NCBI GenBank assembly: GCA_029249645.1
Contig: JAQWWC010000123.1
Span: forward strand, 1 to 38,229
Length of the DNA stretch: 38,229 bases
DNA from: Pseudomonadales bacterium
Lineage (GTDB): Bacteria; Pseudomonadota; Gammaproteobacteria; Pseudomonadales; Azotimanducaceae
Direction of reading: 5' to 3'
The position numbers were made by a program, and so were the translations under genes. The notes below the pieces were generated by a model. That model saw nothing but the letters and a program-made list of their open reading frames with translations, was not told where the DNA came from and did not search any database. Below are positions 1-7,551 of this stretch, piece by piece. Position 1 is the stretch's first letter. Each line of letters begins with the position of its first letter.

Positions 1-88
1 GCAGCTTATAAGCATCCTTAACGGCCATAATGACCAAACAAAGACGGGGCCAAGCCACCCTCGCGATCGCATGATCGATCAACAGACG

Positions 89-104
89 TTGTAACGCGTT
101 ACAA
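89..104. promoter_or_regulatory. 16-bp perfect palindrome, possible operator
   Basis: TTGTAACGCGTTACAA reads the same on both strands. Perfect dyads of this size are typical binding sites for dimeric repressors. No gene start is visible beside it in the window; the target would lie to the left. One such palindrome is expected by chance in roughly this much DNA, so support is weak. Confidence 0.25.
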
Positions 105-357
105 GCCTTCAACCTCACGTCCCGGAGTGACCAAAAAGGAACATCTTGAATCAACCTTGCCACCTTGACCGACTTAGCCGCAAGGAGCTGGCGGGCGGCC
201 GGACCCATATCCCGGCGTCAAAACGCCAGCAGCTGAGGCTTAGACTTTGGTCAGCACAGCGTTACTGAAAATACGCGCTGATGGGCACCCATGAAGATCA
301 GGTGCAGAATTTGGCGCCGCGCTATGTACTTTCTGTCGGACTTCATCGGAAGGCCCG

Positions 358-402
358 AACGCTTTTGATTGCGCAGGAACGCTTTTTGATTGCGCAGTAA
401 CG
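358..402. repeat. 20/21-bp tandem duplication
   Basis: Two adjacent copies, AACGCTTTTGATTGCGCAGG (358-377) and a copy with one extra T (378-398), are followed by a third AACG start. The single T difference suggests slippage in the T run. Not in a recognised gene. Confidence 0.7.
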
Positions 403-554
403 CCCCATAAAACCCAACCCTTTCGGTTGCAGACAATTCTGTCAGAACCCGCGTCGAGGGTCTCAATAGCCCGAACTACTTGAATGCATCTGACATTCAG
501 ACGAACTCAGTGATCGAAACGCTCCGTTGGGCGCATCTCGACGCCCGAGCAAGA

Positions 555-1355
555 CTAATCAGAGGCCATCAGCGCTCTGATTTCCTTTTTATAGCGTCGA
601 CTGGATTTGAGCACGTCTCCTGACACCAGAGTTAATCGATATTCACCATTCGCATGGACCACAATCTCCCGAATGCGCTTCACATTCACCAGCGCGCTGC
701 GATGCACCCTCAAGAACACGCTGGGATCCAGTTGCTGCTGGAGTTTCGCCATGGTCGACCGCAAGATATGCGTGTCGCCTTCGGCATGGACACACATGTA
801 GTCACCGGCCGCATCCACCCAGTCGATCATCGACACCGCGACTCGGGTGGTTCTACCAACCTCTTTAATTATCAGCACCTCACTAAAACTCGGCGGCATA
901 GTCCCGGCGACATTCTTGCTTCTCTCAAGCTGTGCGATTGCAGCCTTCAAACGCTCGTTTTCAGCCTGCGCCTGCAAACCGTCTTGTCGAACGCGCAGCG
1001 CTGCGACCGCCGCGGCTAACCGTCTAGGGTCGATGGGCTTTAGCAGATAATCAACTGCGTAATGTTCAAAGGCGCGAACAGCATAGTCATCAAAGGCGGT
1101 CACAAAAACCAAACTGGCCTGGGGTGTCACCAACTGTTGCGCCAACTGTTTCGCCAACTGAAGACCTGACATCCCAGGCATGTGTATATCCAAAAAAACC
1201 ACATCTGGCTGGTGCGCCGTAATATATTCGAGTGCCCGCGCGGGTTGACCAAAGTCGGCGACCACTGAGATATTCGGCTCGCTGCCCAACAAGTGGATCA
1301 ATCCTCGCCTTGCCAGCGGTTCGTCATCCACCACAACTGCCGTCATTGGACTCAC
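555..1355 (-). CDS. LytTR-family response regulator (AlgR/LytT type)
   Basis: DNA-binding response regulator of 266 residues. The receiver domain (about 6-125) has the acidic pair D10-D11, phospho-acceptor D56 in a VVFLDIHMPGMSG context, T86 and K106 in LLKPID. A short coiled linker (about 125-150) leads to a LytTR DNA-binding domain (about 158-264) with the family signature FLRVHRSALVN. The annotated start is a GTG whose bases overlap the stop of the upstream kinase gene (GTGA); an ATG three codons in is an alternative. The overlap and fixed order make it the partner of that kinase, which should phosphorylate D56. The target genes are not evident, since nothing else on this strand follows it in the window. 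Confidence 0.93.
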   Translation of the reverse strand: MSPMTAVVVDDEPLARRGLIHLLGSEPNISVVADFGQPARALEYITAHQPDVVFLDIHMPGMSGLQLAKQLAQQLVTPQASLVFVTAFDDYAVRAFEHYAVDYLLKPIDPRRLAAAVAALRVRQDGLQAQAENERLKAAIAQLERSKNVAGTMPPSFSEVLIIKEVGRTTRVAVSMIDWVDAAGDYMCVHAEGDTHILRSTMAKLQQQLDPSVFLRVHRSALVNVKRIREIVVHANGEYRLTLVSGDVLKSSRRYKKEIRALMASD

Positions 1356-2449
1356 GGTACTGTCCCTTCAGCCGACATCGGGATTTTAATCATCACCTCC
1401 GCCCCCCCTCCCTGACGCGCGCGACGCGCCAGAACAAATTGATCCCCATACTGCAACGCTAAACGTTGTTCTGTATTTTTCATGCCCAAGCCAGATTCCG
1501 ATGCGCTGTTGCCGTCGACTGCAAAGCCAGGCCCTGTATCTGACACCATTAATATTAGATCGTTCTCGGCCCGACTGGCTGACACTAAGACAGTACCCGG
1601 CTCTTCAGATTGTGTGATGCCGTGTTTTACCGCATTCTCTACCAACGGTTGTAAAATCAGACTAGGCACCATGCAGGAAGCCAACCCGGCCTCAATATTC
1701 AGCTCAATCGTTAATCGATCTTCAAACCGCACCGATTCAATCTCGAGGTACGCCCGAACTGATGTCAGCTCTTCCTCCAAAGTCACCTTCGCTGCGGCGT
1801 CTCCTTCCAAACTGTAACGTAAGAACTCACTGAGACGTTGGATCATGACGCGCGCGCGCGCCGCCTCGTCGACCAGCAGCAGGCTGTTAATTGCATTTAA
1901 GGTATTGAACAGAAAATGGGGGTTAATTTGATACCGCAGCATTTTCAACTGCGCGTCCACCGAGAGGGCTTCCGCCAACAACCGCGAGCGGCGTTCTTCG
2001 CCCAGCCTCAAATACAACTTCAAACTAAAATACAAGCCACTCCAACCGAGGAACACAGCGTAGGAGTAACTGAGCACGCCCACAAAATAAGCCGAGGCGC
2101 CGAAATGGTATAGATCTTCGAATTCAGAAAGTTGCTCGATTTGGGAGTAATTCTTTATGGGCTGCCAGATCAGGGCTGCAACGGCCGATGCAACAAGCAC
2201 TGCCGTCGCCCGAGCACCCCATGCGCGTATCGCCCGCCCAACTTTTCGATAGACCAATCGCAAACAACAAGTGAGCAGAAATCCAGCACCAGCCTCCAAA
2301 CACAGGGTGAGATAAAAAATTGCCGGTTGATCCCAAACCGCATCGCGCAGTCCGAACGCAATCATCCATCCTGTCCAGCCTGCCAACTGCAGCAGCCAAA
2401 ACAATTTACCTTGAGACAGGGGCGCCCGTTGATCAACCAGCGCGTTCAA
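1352..2449 (-). CDS. LytS/YehU-type sensor histidine kinase
   Basis: Membrane sensor kinase of 365 residues. Four hydrophobic helices (about 14-34, 42-66, 81-97, 117-145) are followed by a His_kinase domain (PF06580 type): the H-box has H178 in YQINPHFLFNTLNAIN, the N-box is LILQPLVENAVKHG with N271, and the G-box is DTGPGF at 303-308. There is no separate periplasmic or GAF sensor, so the signal is probably sensed within or near the membrane. The frame opens at a TTG codon at 2449 with no good ribosome-binding site, so the true start is uncertain; the methionine at residue 29 would remove the first helix. It overlaps the LytTR regulator gene by 4 nt, as expected for a cognate pair. Confidence 0.9.
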   Translation of the reverse strand: MNALVDQRAPLSQGKLFWLLQLAGWTGWMIAFGLRDAVWDQPAIFYLTLCLEAGAGFLLTCCLRLVYRKVGRAIRAWGARATAVLVASAVAALIWQPIKNYSQIEQLSEFEDLYHFGASAYFVGVLSYSYAVFLGWSGLYFSLKLYLRLGEERRSRLLAEALSVDAQLKMLRYQINPHFLFNTLNAINSLLLVDEAARARVMIQRLSEFLRYSLEGDAAAKVTLEEELTSVRAYLEIESVRFEDRLTIELNIEAGLASCMVPSLILQPLVENAVKHGITQSEEPGTVLVSASRAENDLILMVSDTGPGFAVDGNSASESGLGMKNTEQRLALQYGDQFVLARRARQGGGAEVMIKIPMSAEGTVP

Positions 2450-2548
2450 ACTGTGTCTACCAAACTCAGGCGGGGCAACCTCACGGCATTCTCCAAGTCA
2501 GTTGAGCGCAGTCAATCATCGAATAAACTCGCAAACTGACCGCTCGCA

Positions 2549-2935
2549 TTACTCTGACGGCATCCCGTCGGCATCCACGGCAATACCCACAAGCTCAAGA
2601 CCGATGCCACTATAAGCTGCGATCATGCCGGAGAAGGTATAGGTTTCAGTGATCACAAGATCGCCCGGTGCAGACATCAAAGCTTGGCCTGCAAGGGTAA
2701 CCGCCTGCATTGAACCATGCATGAGCGCAATCAGCTCGGGATTTACCGAAACGCCTTCGTACTCAGACTCTCGCCTTGCCATCAACTCGCGCAGACCTAG
2801 ATGACCGTTAGCGCCGGGATAGCGGTTCATCTCCGCGCCTTCAAGGTCAATCGCGCGGAGCGCCGCCCGCTTTACGGCTTCTACGGGAGGCGTCTCCGGA
2901 CTTGTTTGACCAATCGCAAAGTCATAGATCGTCAT
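2549..2935 (-). pseudogene. Truncated PLP-dependent aminotransferase (N-terminal remnant)
   Basis: The product resembles the first third of a class I/II aminotransferase: IGQTSPETPP, then a substrate-arm region NRYPGANGHLGLRELMARR, then GSMQAVTLAGQALMSAPGDLVITETYTFSGM, the start of the cofactor-binding domain. The frame then stops at residue 128, whereas the family runs to roughly 390 residues and places its PLP lysine well beyond this point. Only 100 bp separate the stop from the kinase gene, and no frame there continues the homology, so the 3' two thirds appear deleted. The 5' end is intact: AAGGAG sits 5 nt before the ATG at 2935, which is why I choose this start over the GTG two codons upstream. 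It cannot be a working aminotransferase. Confidence 0.75.
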
Positions 2936-2956
2936 CAACACTCCTTCTAAACAAGA

Positions 2957-2995
2957 AGCCCTTACATTTAGCCCTTACAATTAGCCTTTACAAAC
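2957..2995. repeat. Three 13-bp direct repeats upstream of the aminotransferase remnant
   Basis: Exact 13-bp spacing: AGCCCTTACATTT (2957-2969), AGCCCTTACAATT (2970-2982), AGCCTTTACAAAC (2983-2995). A fourth, looser match (AGCCTTTAAAG) occurs near 3035-3045. They lie 20-60 bp upstream of the remnant's ATG, in its promoter or leader. Confidence 0.65.
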
Positions 2996-3044
2996 CGCGT
3001 TCAGGTAATGCGTTCGCAAAAAGCATGCGCATTGAGCCTTTAAA

Positions 3045-3056
3045 GTAAACGTTTAC
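3045..3056. promoter_or_regulatory. Palindrome resembling a LacI-family operator
   Basis: GTAAACGTTTAC is a perfect 12-bp dyad with the central CG and A/T-rich arms typical of LacI/GalR-family operators. It lies about 110 bp upstream of the aminotransferase remnant, next to the 13-bp repeats that share the TTTACAAAC element. A 12-bp palindrome alone is common by chance; only its position supports it. Confidence 0.3.
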
Positions 3057-3085
3057 AAACACCCTTCGCAATACAGGTTACCCAT

Positions 3086-3108
3086 TGAGGCCTGCGTTGC
3101 GGGCCTCA
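3086..3108. other. Strong GC-rich hairpin, no T-tract
   Basis: TGAGGCCTGC and GCGGGCCTCA pair over 10 bp (one G-T wobble) around a GTT loop. It sits about 130 nt after the stop of the NTF2-like gene on the minus strand, between it and the aminotransferase remnant. Neither strand has a T-run after it, so it is not a standard intrinsic terminator; it could stabilise the 3' end of a transcript. Confidence 0.4.
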
Positions 3109-3235
3109 GCTAGACCGAAATCAGCGGGACACCACTTAGCCGAGGTTGCAACCGAGCATTTGGTTTAGGGCGATTAAGAGCCGATCTGATTACAGCTGTG
3201 CCGAAGCACTTATCGCTGCAATCCGACTGCCGCCC

Positions 3236-3664
3236 TTAATCTTGCTCTCTCGGATTATTCCAGATGTCTCGCGTCAGGCGCCATTCGCCACTCAGGTCCT
3301 GAGCAAATAACCATAGATGGCGACTGATCGACCGCATCGGCGGCGCTGTTAAATCTCGTTTTGCAATCAAATAACCGTCAAACGATATTCGAGCAAACCC
3401 TCTTTGACCAAAAATCTGAACCTCGTCAATCGTGACCTGCTGCTCGAACCGAAACTTATCTGTAAAACGATAAAAGCGCTTGGCTTCCGAGAGCGACACG
3501 TCCTGCCTGTTCGACGGCATCATCCAGACGGCGTCCGGCGTAAACAGTTCGAAGTAACTAAAAAAGTTGTCCGATTGCGTACAGTTGATCGCGTTCAATA
3601 ACAGTCTTTGAACGAGCATTTCATCTCGCGAACTTGCAAATGCAGCACCATTACCTTGCGTCAT
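3236..3664 (-). CDS. NTF2-like (SnoaL/ring-hydroxylase beta-type fold) protein
   Basis: A small single-domain protein of about 142 residues with the cone-shaped NTF2 fold. Signs are an N-terminal helical stretch leading to FFSYFELFTPDAVWMMP, then strand-rich segments RISFDGYLI, RHLWLFAQDLSGEWRLTRDIWNN. The closing pattern, W-x-x-T-R-D-I-W-N, is common in SnoaL-like proteins and in ring-hydroxylating dioxygenase small subunits. No dioxygenase large subunit is nearby, so it may be an isomerase- or lyase-like enzyme or a binding protein; substrate unknown. I start it at the ATG at 3664 because AAGGG lies 6 nt upstream; an ATG 13 codons earlier (3703) has no such site. Confidence 0.7.
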   Translation of the reverse strand: MTQGNGAAFASSRDEMLVQRLLLNAINCTQSDNFFSYFELFTPDAVWMMPSNRQDVSLSEAKRFYRFTDKFRFEQQVTIDEVQIFGQRGFARISFDGYLIAKRDLTAPPMRSISRHLWLFAQDLSGEWRLTRDIWNNPREQD

Positions 3665-3703
3665 ATGAAACCCTTTTTCCGCGATATCGCGAACGATTTG
3701 CAT

Positions 3704-4350
3704 TTTTCGGCGATCCGCTTAAAAGGGATCGTCTGTTTTGGGCGTCCCTTCACCGATGCTCCCAACCCCTTACCTGCAACGCCTGAGCGGCCGCACGCTT
3801 CAACCCTGAGCGATGGTCACAATGCCCGAATAAAATCCAACGGTACCTCCTTGAAGCGACCTTGTCTCACGGCCCATCAAAGCGTTGCTGCCAAACCTGG
3901 CTACCTTCGATTTGGGACAAAGATGTTAGCCTATCTTCAAAAAATGTCCTAACCACACCCGGGGCAGAAAAATTGTCCTCGTATTGCAATGCACCAACGC
4001 CAATCCTCGGAGTTAAGATTCAAATCAGGGCTGCGTTGGACCCTCCCTTAACTGACACAAAACGCTGACTGCACGCTGGCAATCTGAGGTGCGCTCCCTT
4101 AATGTATGGTCTGATCCGTAATCGACGCCCCTCTCTTTGGCATTAATTGTCAATTTAAGAAACCTTCTTGGGGAAGACTTTATAGCGGCTGAGGCATTCA
4201 CAATATCGACCGATGAGATCACGATGAAACCGCAACCCGTAGATTATCACTTGACCTGCGACCGCGTCGGAAACTCGGCCACTTTGCGTAATCAAGGCTG
4301 TGCTTAGCACTTTGGCCAACCAAAAGAACCACTAATTAAATCGCGAAATT
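3704..4350. other. Long intergenic region between divergent genes
   Basis: About 650 bp separate the NTF2-like gene (minus) from the metallo-hydrolase gene (plus). Short frames in it match no family I know and lack ribosome-binding sites. It must hold promoters for both neighbours. Near the plus-strand gene a small dyad GTGCTTAGCAC (4300-4310) is flanked by a GGCCA/TGGCC pair. I see no RNA gene. Confidence 0.5.
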
Positions 4351-5202
4351 ATGCAAATATCCAAACGCCCGATTACGAAACTCGCTTTAACCAATCAAGG
4401 AGCTTTAGACCTGGTTTTTCTCGGGGTTGGCTCGGCCTTTTCAAAAACGCTTAATCAAACCAATCTTTTCATTGTCAAAGGCGAAACCCATCTTCTAATA
4501 GATTGCGGCAACCAGTGCTCGCACAGCTTGTTTCACGATTACGGCACACCCCTTACGGACATTGATAATTTCCTGATCACCCACAGCCATTCCGACCACA
4601 TTGGCGGCCTGGAAGAAGCTCAACTAGCCGGGCGGTATGTCAAAAAGCGTAAGCCCACAATGATTATTACTCGTGCCTATGAAAAAATTTTATGGGAGCA
4701 ATCCTTGCGTGGTGGCGCGGAAGCCTCAGAAGCCATCCCACTAAAATTTAAAGACTTATGGAACATTGTCAGACCCCAAAAGCTGAAAACATTTACCCGC
4801 GATACCTTTGAAACGGATTTCGGAGGAATCAACCTTAAGTTATTTCGGACAAAACACTTTCCTGACTCAGCCCCTTCCTGGCGCGCCTCCGCTTGGAGCT
4901 GCGGCGTTTTAATTGATGAACGAATTCTCTTCACCAGCGATACGCGATTCGATCCTGCCTTACTAGAAGAATTTGACAGCAAATTTCATCCCGAAGTCAT
5001 TTTTCACGACTGCCAGCTGTTCACAGGCGGCGTCCATACTGGGATCGAGGAACTCGCAACCTTGCCTACCACGCTCAAAGAAAAACTCGTTTTAGTGCAC
5101 TACGGCGATCAATGGCGGACTTTTAAAGGGTTCGCCCGCAAGGCTGGATTTCACTCTTGGGCCAAGCAAGGCCGTCGCTATCGCTTCGATCCGGGCTGTT
5201 AG
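4351..5202 (+). CDS. Metallo-beta-lactamase-fold hydrolase
   Basis: A 283-residue cytosolic enzyme of the MBL superfamily. The metal ligands are all visible: HSHSDH at 78-83 (H78, H80, D82, H83), H169, D197 in FTSDTRFD and H250 in LVHYGD. The opening LVFLGVGSAF followed by LLIDCG resembles the RNase Z/phosphodiesterase-like branch more than true beta-lactamases, and there is no signal peptide. Phage anti-Pycsar nucleases and RNase Z share this general layout, but I see no flexible arm typical of RNase Z, so substrate is open. It lies 137 bp before the SDR gene on the same strand. The upstream ribosome-binding site is weak. Confidence 0.85.
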   Translation: MQISKRPITKLALTNQGALDLVFLGVGSAFSKTLNQTNLFIVKGETHLLIDCGNQCSHSLFHDYGTPLTDIDNFLITHSHSDHIGGLEEAQLAGRYVKKRKPTMIITRAYEKILWEQSLRGGAEASEAIPLKFKDLWNIVRPQKLKTFTRDTFETDFGGINLKLFRTKHFPDSAPSWRASAWSCGVLIDERILFTSDTRFDPALLEEFDSKFHPEVIFHDCQLFTGGVHTGIEELATLPTTLKEKLVLVHYGDQWRTFKGFARKAGFHSWAKQGRRYRFDPGC

Positions 5203-5262
5203 GTTTTTTAGTTTTCACCTTGCATCGCACGTCAGGGTAGATACGGCGCCTAGCCTTGGTCC

Positions 5263-5292
5263 TTGCAGTATGATTTACTATCTCCGCATTAT
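5263..5292 (+). promoter_or_regulatory. Possible sigma-70 promoter for the SDR gene
   Basis: TTGCAG (5263-5268) and CATTAT (5287-5292) are separated by 18 bp, each matching four of six consensus bases. They lie about 50 bp before the SDR start codon. Confidence 0.25.
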
Positions 5293-5339
5293 TGACCAAT
5301 TATTAGACAGCAGATGAAGACTGTAAAAGGAACACAATC

Positions 5340-6230
5340 ATGGGGTTATTAGACGGAAAGGTAGCGCTGGTCACCGGCGCTGGTGGCGGGTTGGGTGAAA
5401 CACACGCATTACTGCTTGCGCAAGAAGGCGCATTGGTGGTCGTCAATGATTTAGGGGGTAGTCGCGACGGCGCGGGCGGTGGTAGCGGTATGGCCGACGC
5501 TGTGGTTGACAAAATCAAGGCGATGGGCGGCCAAGCCGTTGCCGATTATGGCAACGTCGCAAATGAGGCAGACGCCAAAGCTATGATCCAAAAGGCCGTT
5601 GACACGTTTGGACGAATTGATTTCCTGATTGCCAATGCTGGCATTCTCCGAGATAAATCCTTTAAGAACATGACCAACGACATGTGGGATATCGTCATCG
5701 ACGTTCATCTGCGAGGCACCTACCTCACCGTGAATGCCGCCTACCATCAAATGATCGAACAAGGCCATGGCGGCAGCATCGTTGTGACTTCGTCGACCTC
5801 TGGACTGCTTGGCAACTTCGGCCAGTCCAATTACGGCGCTGCTAAAGCAGGCATTGCAGGATTCGCACGGTGTTTATTCCAGGAAGGCATGAAGTATGGC
5901 ATTCGCGTCAATATTTTGGCCCCGGCAGCTTGGTCTCGACTCACCGAAGATATCTTTCCTCAAGGTCAAAACATGGAAGCCTTATTGTCTCCCGACAAAG
6001 TATCGCCGCTAGTTGTTTGGCTAGGCTCTGATGATGCTAAAGAGGTAACCGGCAGAACTTTTCTGGCAACCGGTAACACAGTTCAGTTACTGTCTTGGCA
6101 ATCGCAAACGGTTTGTCAAAAAGATAACACCGAAGGACCTTGGGCTGTTTCAGAAATCGGCGATGCTGTTCGTGAAAATTTCAGCCACTGGCCTAAGGGC
6201 ATTCAACCCACACGCAGGCCATGGGAATAA
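5340..6230 (+). CDS. Short-chain dehydrogenase, MFE-2/17beta-HSD4-like (3R)-hydroxyacyl-CoA dehydrogenase
   Basis: A 296-residue NAD(P)-dependent oxidoreductase. The Rossmann motif TGAGGGLGE (12-20), NDLGG (36-40, marking NAD preference), NAG (99-101), the serine cluster TSSTSG (150-155) and Y165-x3-K169 (YGAAK) are all intact. The glycine-rich stretch after NDLGG, NAGILRDKSF, and GNFGQSNY are hallmarks of the dehydrogenase domain of peroxisomal multifunctional enzyme 2, suggesting oxidation of (3R)-hydroxyacyl-CoA or a bulky/steroid-like acyl-CoA. It is the bare dehydrogenase, with no hydratase or SCP2 domain. AAAGGA lies 9 nt before the ATG. The next gene, a crotonase, and the acyl-CoA ligase at 7552 suggest a shared acyl-CoA degradation route. 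Confidence 0.9.
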   Translation: MGLLDGKVALVTGAGGGLGETHALLLAQEGALVVVNDLGGSRDGAGGGSGMADAVVDKIKAMGGQAVADYGNVANEADAKAMIQKAVDTFGRIDFLIANAGILRDKSFKNMTNDMWDIVIDVHLRGTYLTVNAAYHQMIEQGHGGSIVVTSSTSGLLGNFGQSNYGAAKAGIAGFARCLFQEGMKYGIRVNILAPAAWSRLTEDIFPQGQNMEALLSPDKVSPLVVWLGSDDAKEVTGRTFLATGNTVQLLSWQSQTVCQKDNTEGPWAVSEIGDAVRENFSHWPKGIQPTRRPWE

Positions 6231-6275
6231 CGACGCCTTCGTCAACCCTATGGCCCCAGTCTGAACACGACATCA

Positions 6276-6292
6276 GGGTGGCTCAGCCACCC
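6276..6292 (+). other. Intercistronic hairpin between SDR and crotonase genes
   Basis: GGGTGGC and GCCACCC pair perfectly around a TCA loop. The hairpin ends 24 nt before the crotonase ATG and is followed by CTTCCCTTACTT rather than a clean T-tract. It could be a leaky terminator or an mRNA-stability element that sets the ratio of the two products. Confidence 0.4.
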
Positions 6293-6315
6293 CTTCCCTT
6301 ACTTCGGAGAACGGT

Positions 6316-7098
6316 ATGAGCCCCAATTATGGCGATGTGACGGTCACAGTGCTCGATAACTTCGTAGCAATCTGCGAAATCAATCGAGCACCCAATAACT
6401 TTTTTGATCAAGCACTTATCGCTGATCTTGCTGATGCCTTTGAGGCAATTGATCAAAACCCGGCAACTCGCGCGATCGTGCTCTGCTCCCAAGGCAAACA
6501 CTTTTGTGCTGGGGCAAATTTTGGCAGCTCAGAGCGACGGCAACCCAGCGACGCCTCTGACGCCAACCCGCTCTACACTGAGGCGGTTCGACTGTTCCGC
6601 GCGAAAACGCCGGTGATTGCGGCCGTTCAGGGCGCCGCTGTCGGCGGCGGCTTTGGTCTTGCCGTTATGGCCGACTTTCGGGTGGTTTCACCAGAAACAC
6701 GTCTGACTGCAAACTTCGTCAAATTGGGATTTACCCCAGGATTTGGGTTGACCCATACCCTCGCTCGAATTATCGGCCATCAGAAAGCGAACCTTTTGTT
6801 CCTCACCGGTCGCAGAATTACTGGCCAAACCGCTTTTGATTGGGGTTTGGCAGACATTCTGAGCAGCTCAGAGGATATCCGCTCAGAAGCCATTCAATTG
6901 GCAGCAGAGATTGCAGAGAATGCACCGCTAGCAGTGGTATCAGTTCGTGAACAGGTTCGAGGGCAACTCGCCGACGCGGTCAAAGCGACGACCGATATTG
7001 AGGGCCGAGCACAGTTCTTCTTGCAACAAACAAACGACCACAAAGAGGGGATTAAGGCCGTGTCAGAACGACGACCCGGGCAGTTCACTGGGCGCTAG
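6316..7098 (+). CDS. Enoyl-CoA hydratase/isomerase-family protein lacking both catalytic glutamates
   Basis: A 260-residue crotonase-fold protein. The oxyanion-hole segments are present: KHFCAGANFG (61-70) and GAAVGGGFGLAVMADFRV (107-124). In rat enoyl-CoA hydratase the two acid/base glutamates lie in GGGCELA and 20 residues later in QPE; here, aligned by eye, they are G114 and F134. Hydration of an enoyl-CoA by the standard mechanism is therefore unlikely. The protein may be an isomerase, thioesterase or other crotonase-type enzyme that stabilises an enolate, or a CoA-binding partner. GGAG lies 6 nt before the ATG. It follows the SDR gene by 85 bp on the same strand and is probably co-transcribed with it. 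Confidence 0.87.
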   Translation: MSPNYGDVTVTVLDNFVAICEINRAPNNFFDQALIADLADAFEAIDQNPATRAIVLCSQGKHFCAGANFGSSERRQPSDASDANPLYTEAVRLFRAKTPVIAAVQGAAVGGGFGLAVMADFRVVSPETRLTANFVKLGFTPGFGLTHTLARIIGHQKANLLFLTGRRITGQTAFDWGLADILSSSEDIRSEAIQLAAEIAENAPLAVVSVREQVRGQLADAVKATTDIEGRAQFFLQQTNDHKEGIKAVSERRPGQFTGR

Positions 7099-7551
7099 GA
7101 GGCTTACCTCAACCGCCCGCGCTTCGGCGCCGTTGTGAGGCGTTTGAGCACGCCGCATCCGTTGGTTCATATGTCCGTAAGTCCTTAAATGGCGTCTTTT
7201 GAGCGCCCGTACCCGGCCTGTAATAAGCCCGTGCAGCTCCATTAAAAGGACCTTCCCGAACACGCTATCTTGATTGACTCAGAAGGTACTGCGGTATGAT
7301 CCTTCACGCGAAGGATCCAAAGGTTACGACAAACACAGCGCCCTATTTATGGGCCTCTTATTGATTTCGCCGACTACCGGTCATTTGACACTCAACCCAG
7401 CGCATGGCGCAGGCACCTACCCGTGCAAAGCACTGCCCCTTTAGGCTGCACCGCCGCCCTAGGGAGACATCCGATAACCCCTTCTGTCCGCCAAAATATT
7501 AGGTATGATCAAGTCCTCTAACGCACGTAACGATTAAAAGAGGCTGACAGT
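7099..7551. other. Intergenic region before the acyl-CoA ligase gene
   Basis: About 450 bp without a supportable gene. It contains the dyad at 7298-7317 and two TATGAT boxes (7295-7300 and 7504-7509) that could be -10 elements; neither has a convincing -35 box at standard spacing. The gap suggests the ligase has its own promoter rather than being read only from the SDR promoter. Confidence 0.45.
7298..7317. promoter_or_regulatory. Inverted repeat overlapping a candidate -10 box
   Basis: GATCCTTC and GAAGGATC are perfect 8-bp arms around ACGC. The left arm overlaps TATGAT (7295-7300). There is no T-tract, so an operator is more likely than a terminator. Repeats of this size also arise by chance at about this frequency. 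Confidence 0.25.

Larger units (their letters stand above)
1..554. other. Intergenic stretch, no supported gene
   Basis: No reading frame here resembles a protein family I know. A 71-codon minus-strand frame (251-466) exists, but part of it is an artefact of a 20-bp tandem duplication and it has no clear ribosome-binding site, so I do not call it. The stretch holds a 16-bp perfect palindrome (89-104), a short GGCGT/ACGCC hairpin near 213-226 without a T-tract, and the 20/21-bp duplication at 358-398. It lies downstream of the LytTR regulator gene. Confidence 0.5.

Noticed and set aside
251-466. 71-residue minus-strand open frame in the left intergenic region
   Set aside because: Its middle is the translated 20-bp duplication, it has no family resemblance and no clear ribosome-binding site.
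3608-4222. Several short open frames in the region between the NTF2-like and MBL genes
   Set aside because: They overlap each other in different frames, have no ribosome-binding sites and resemble no known protein.
4351-5202. An anti-phage or CBASS/Pycsar-type defence role for the MBL hydrolase
   Set aside because: No cyclase, effector or other defence gene is nearby and the neighbours are metabolic.
5198-5215. Intrinsic terminator after the MBL gene, suggested by TTTTTT
   Set aside because: No hairpin stem precedes the T-run.
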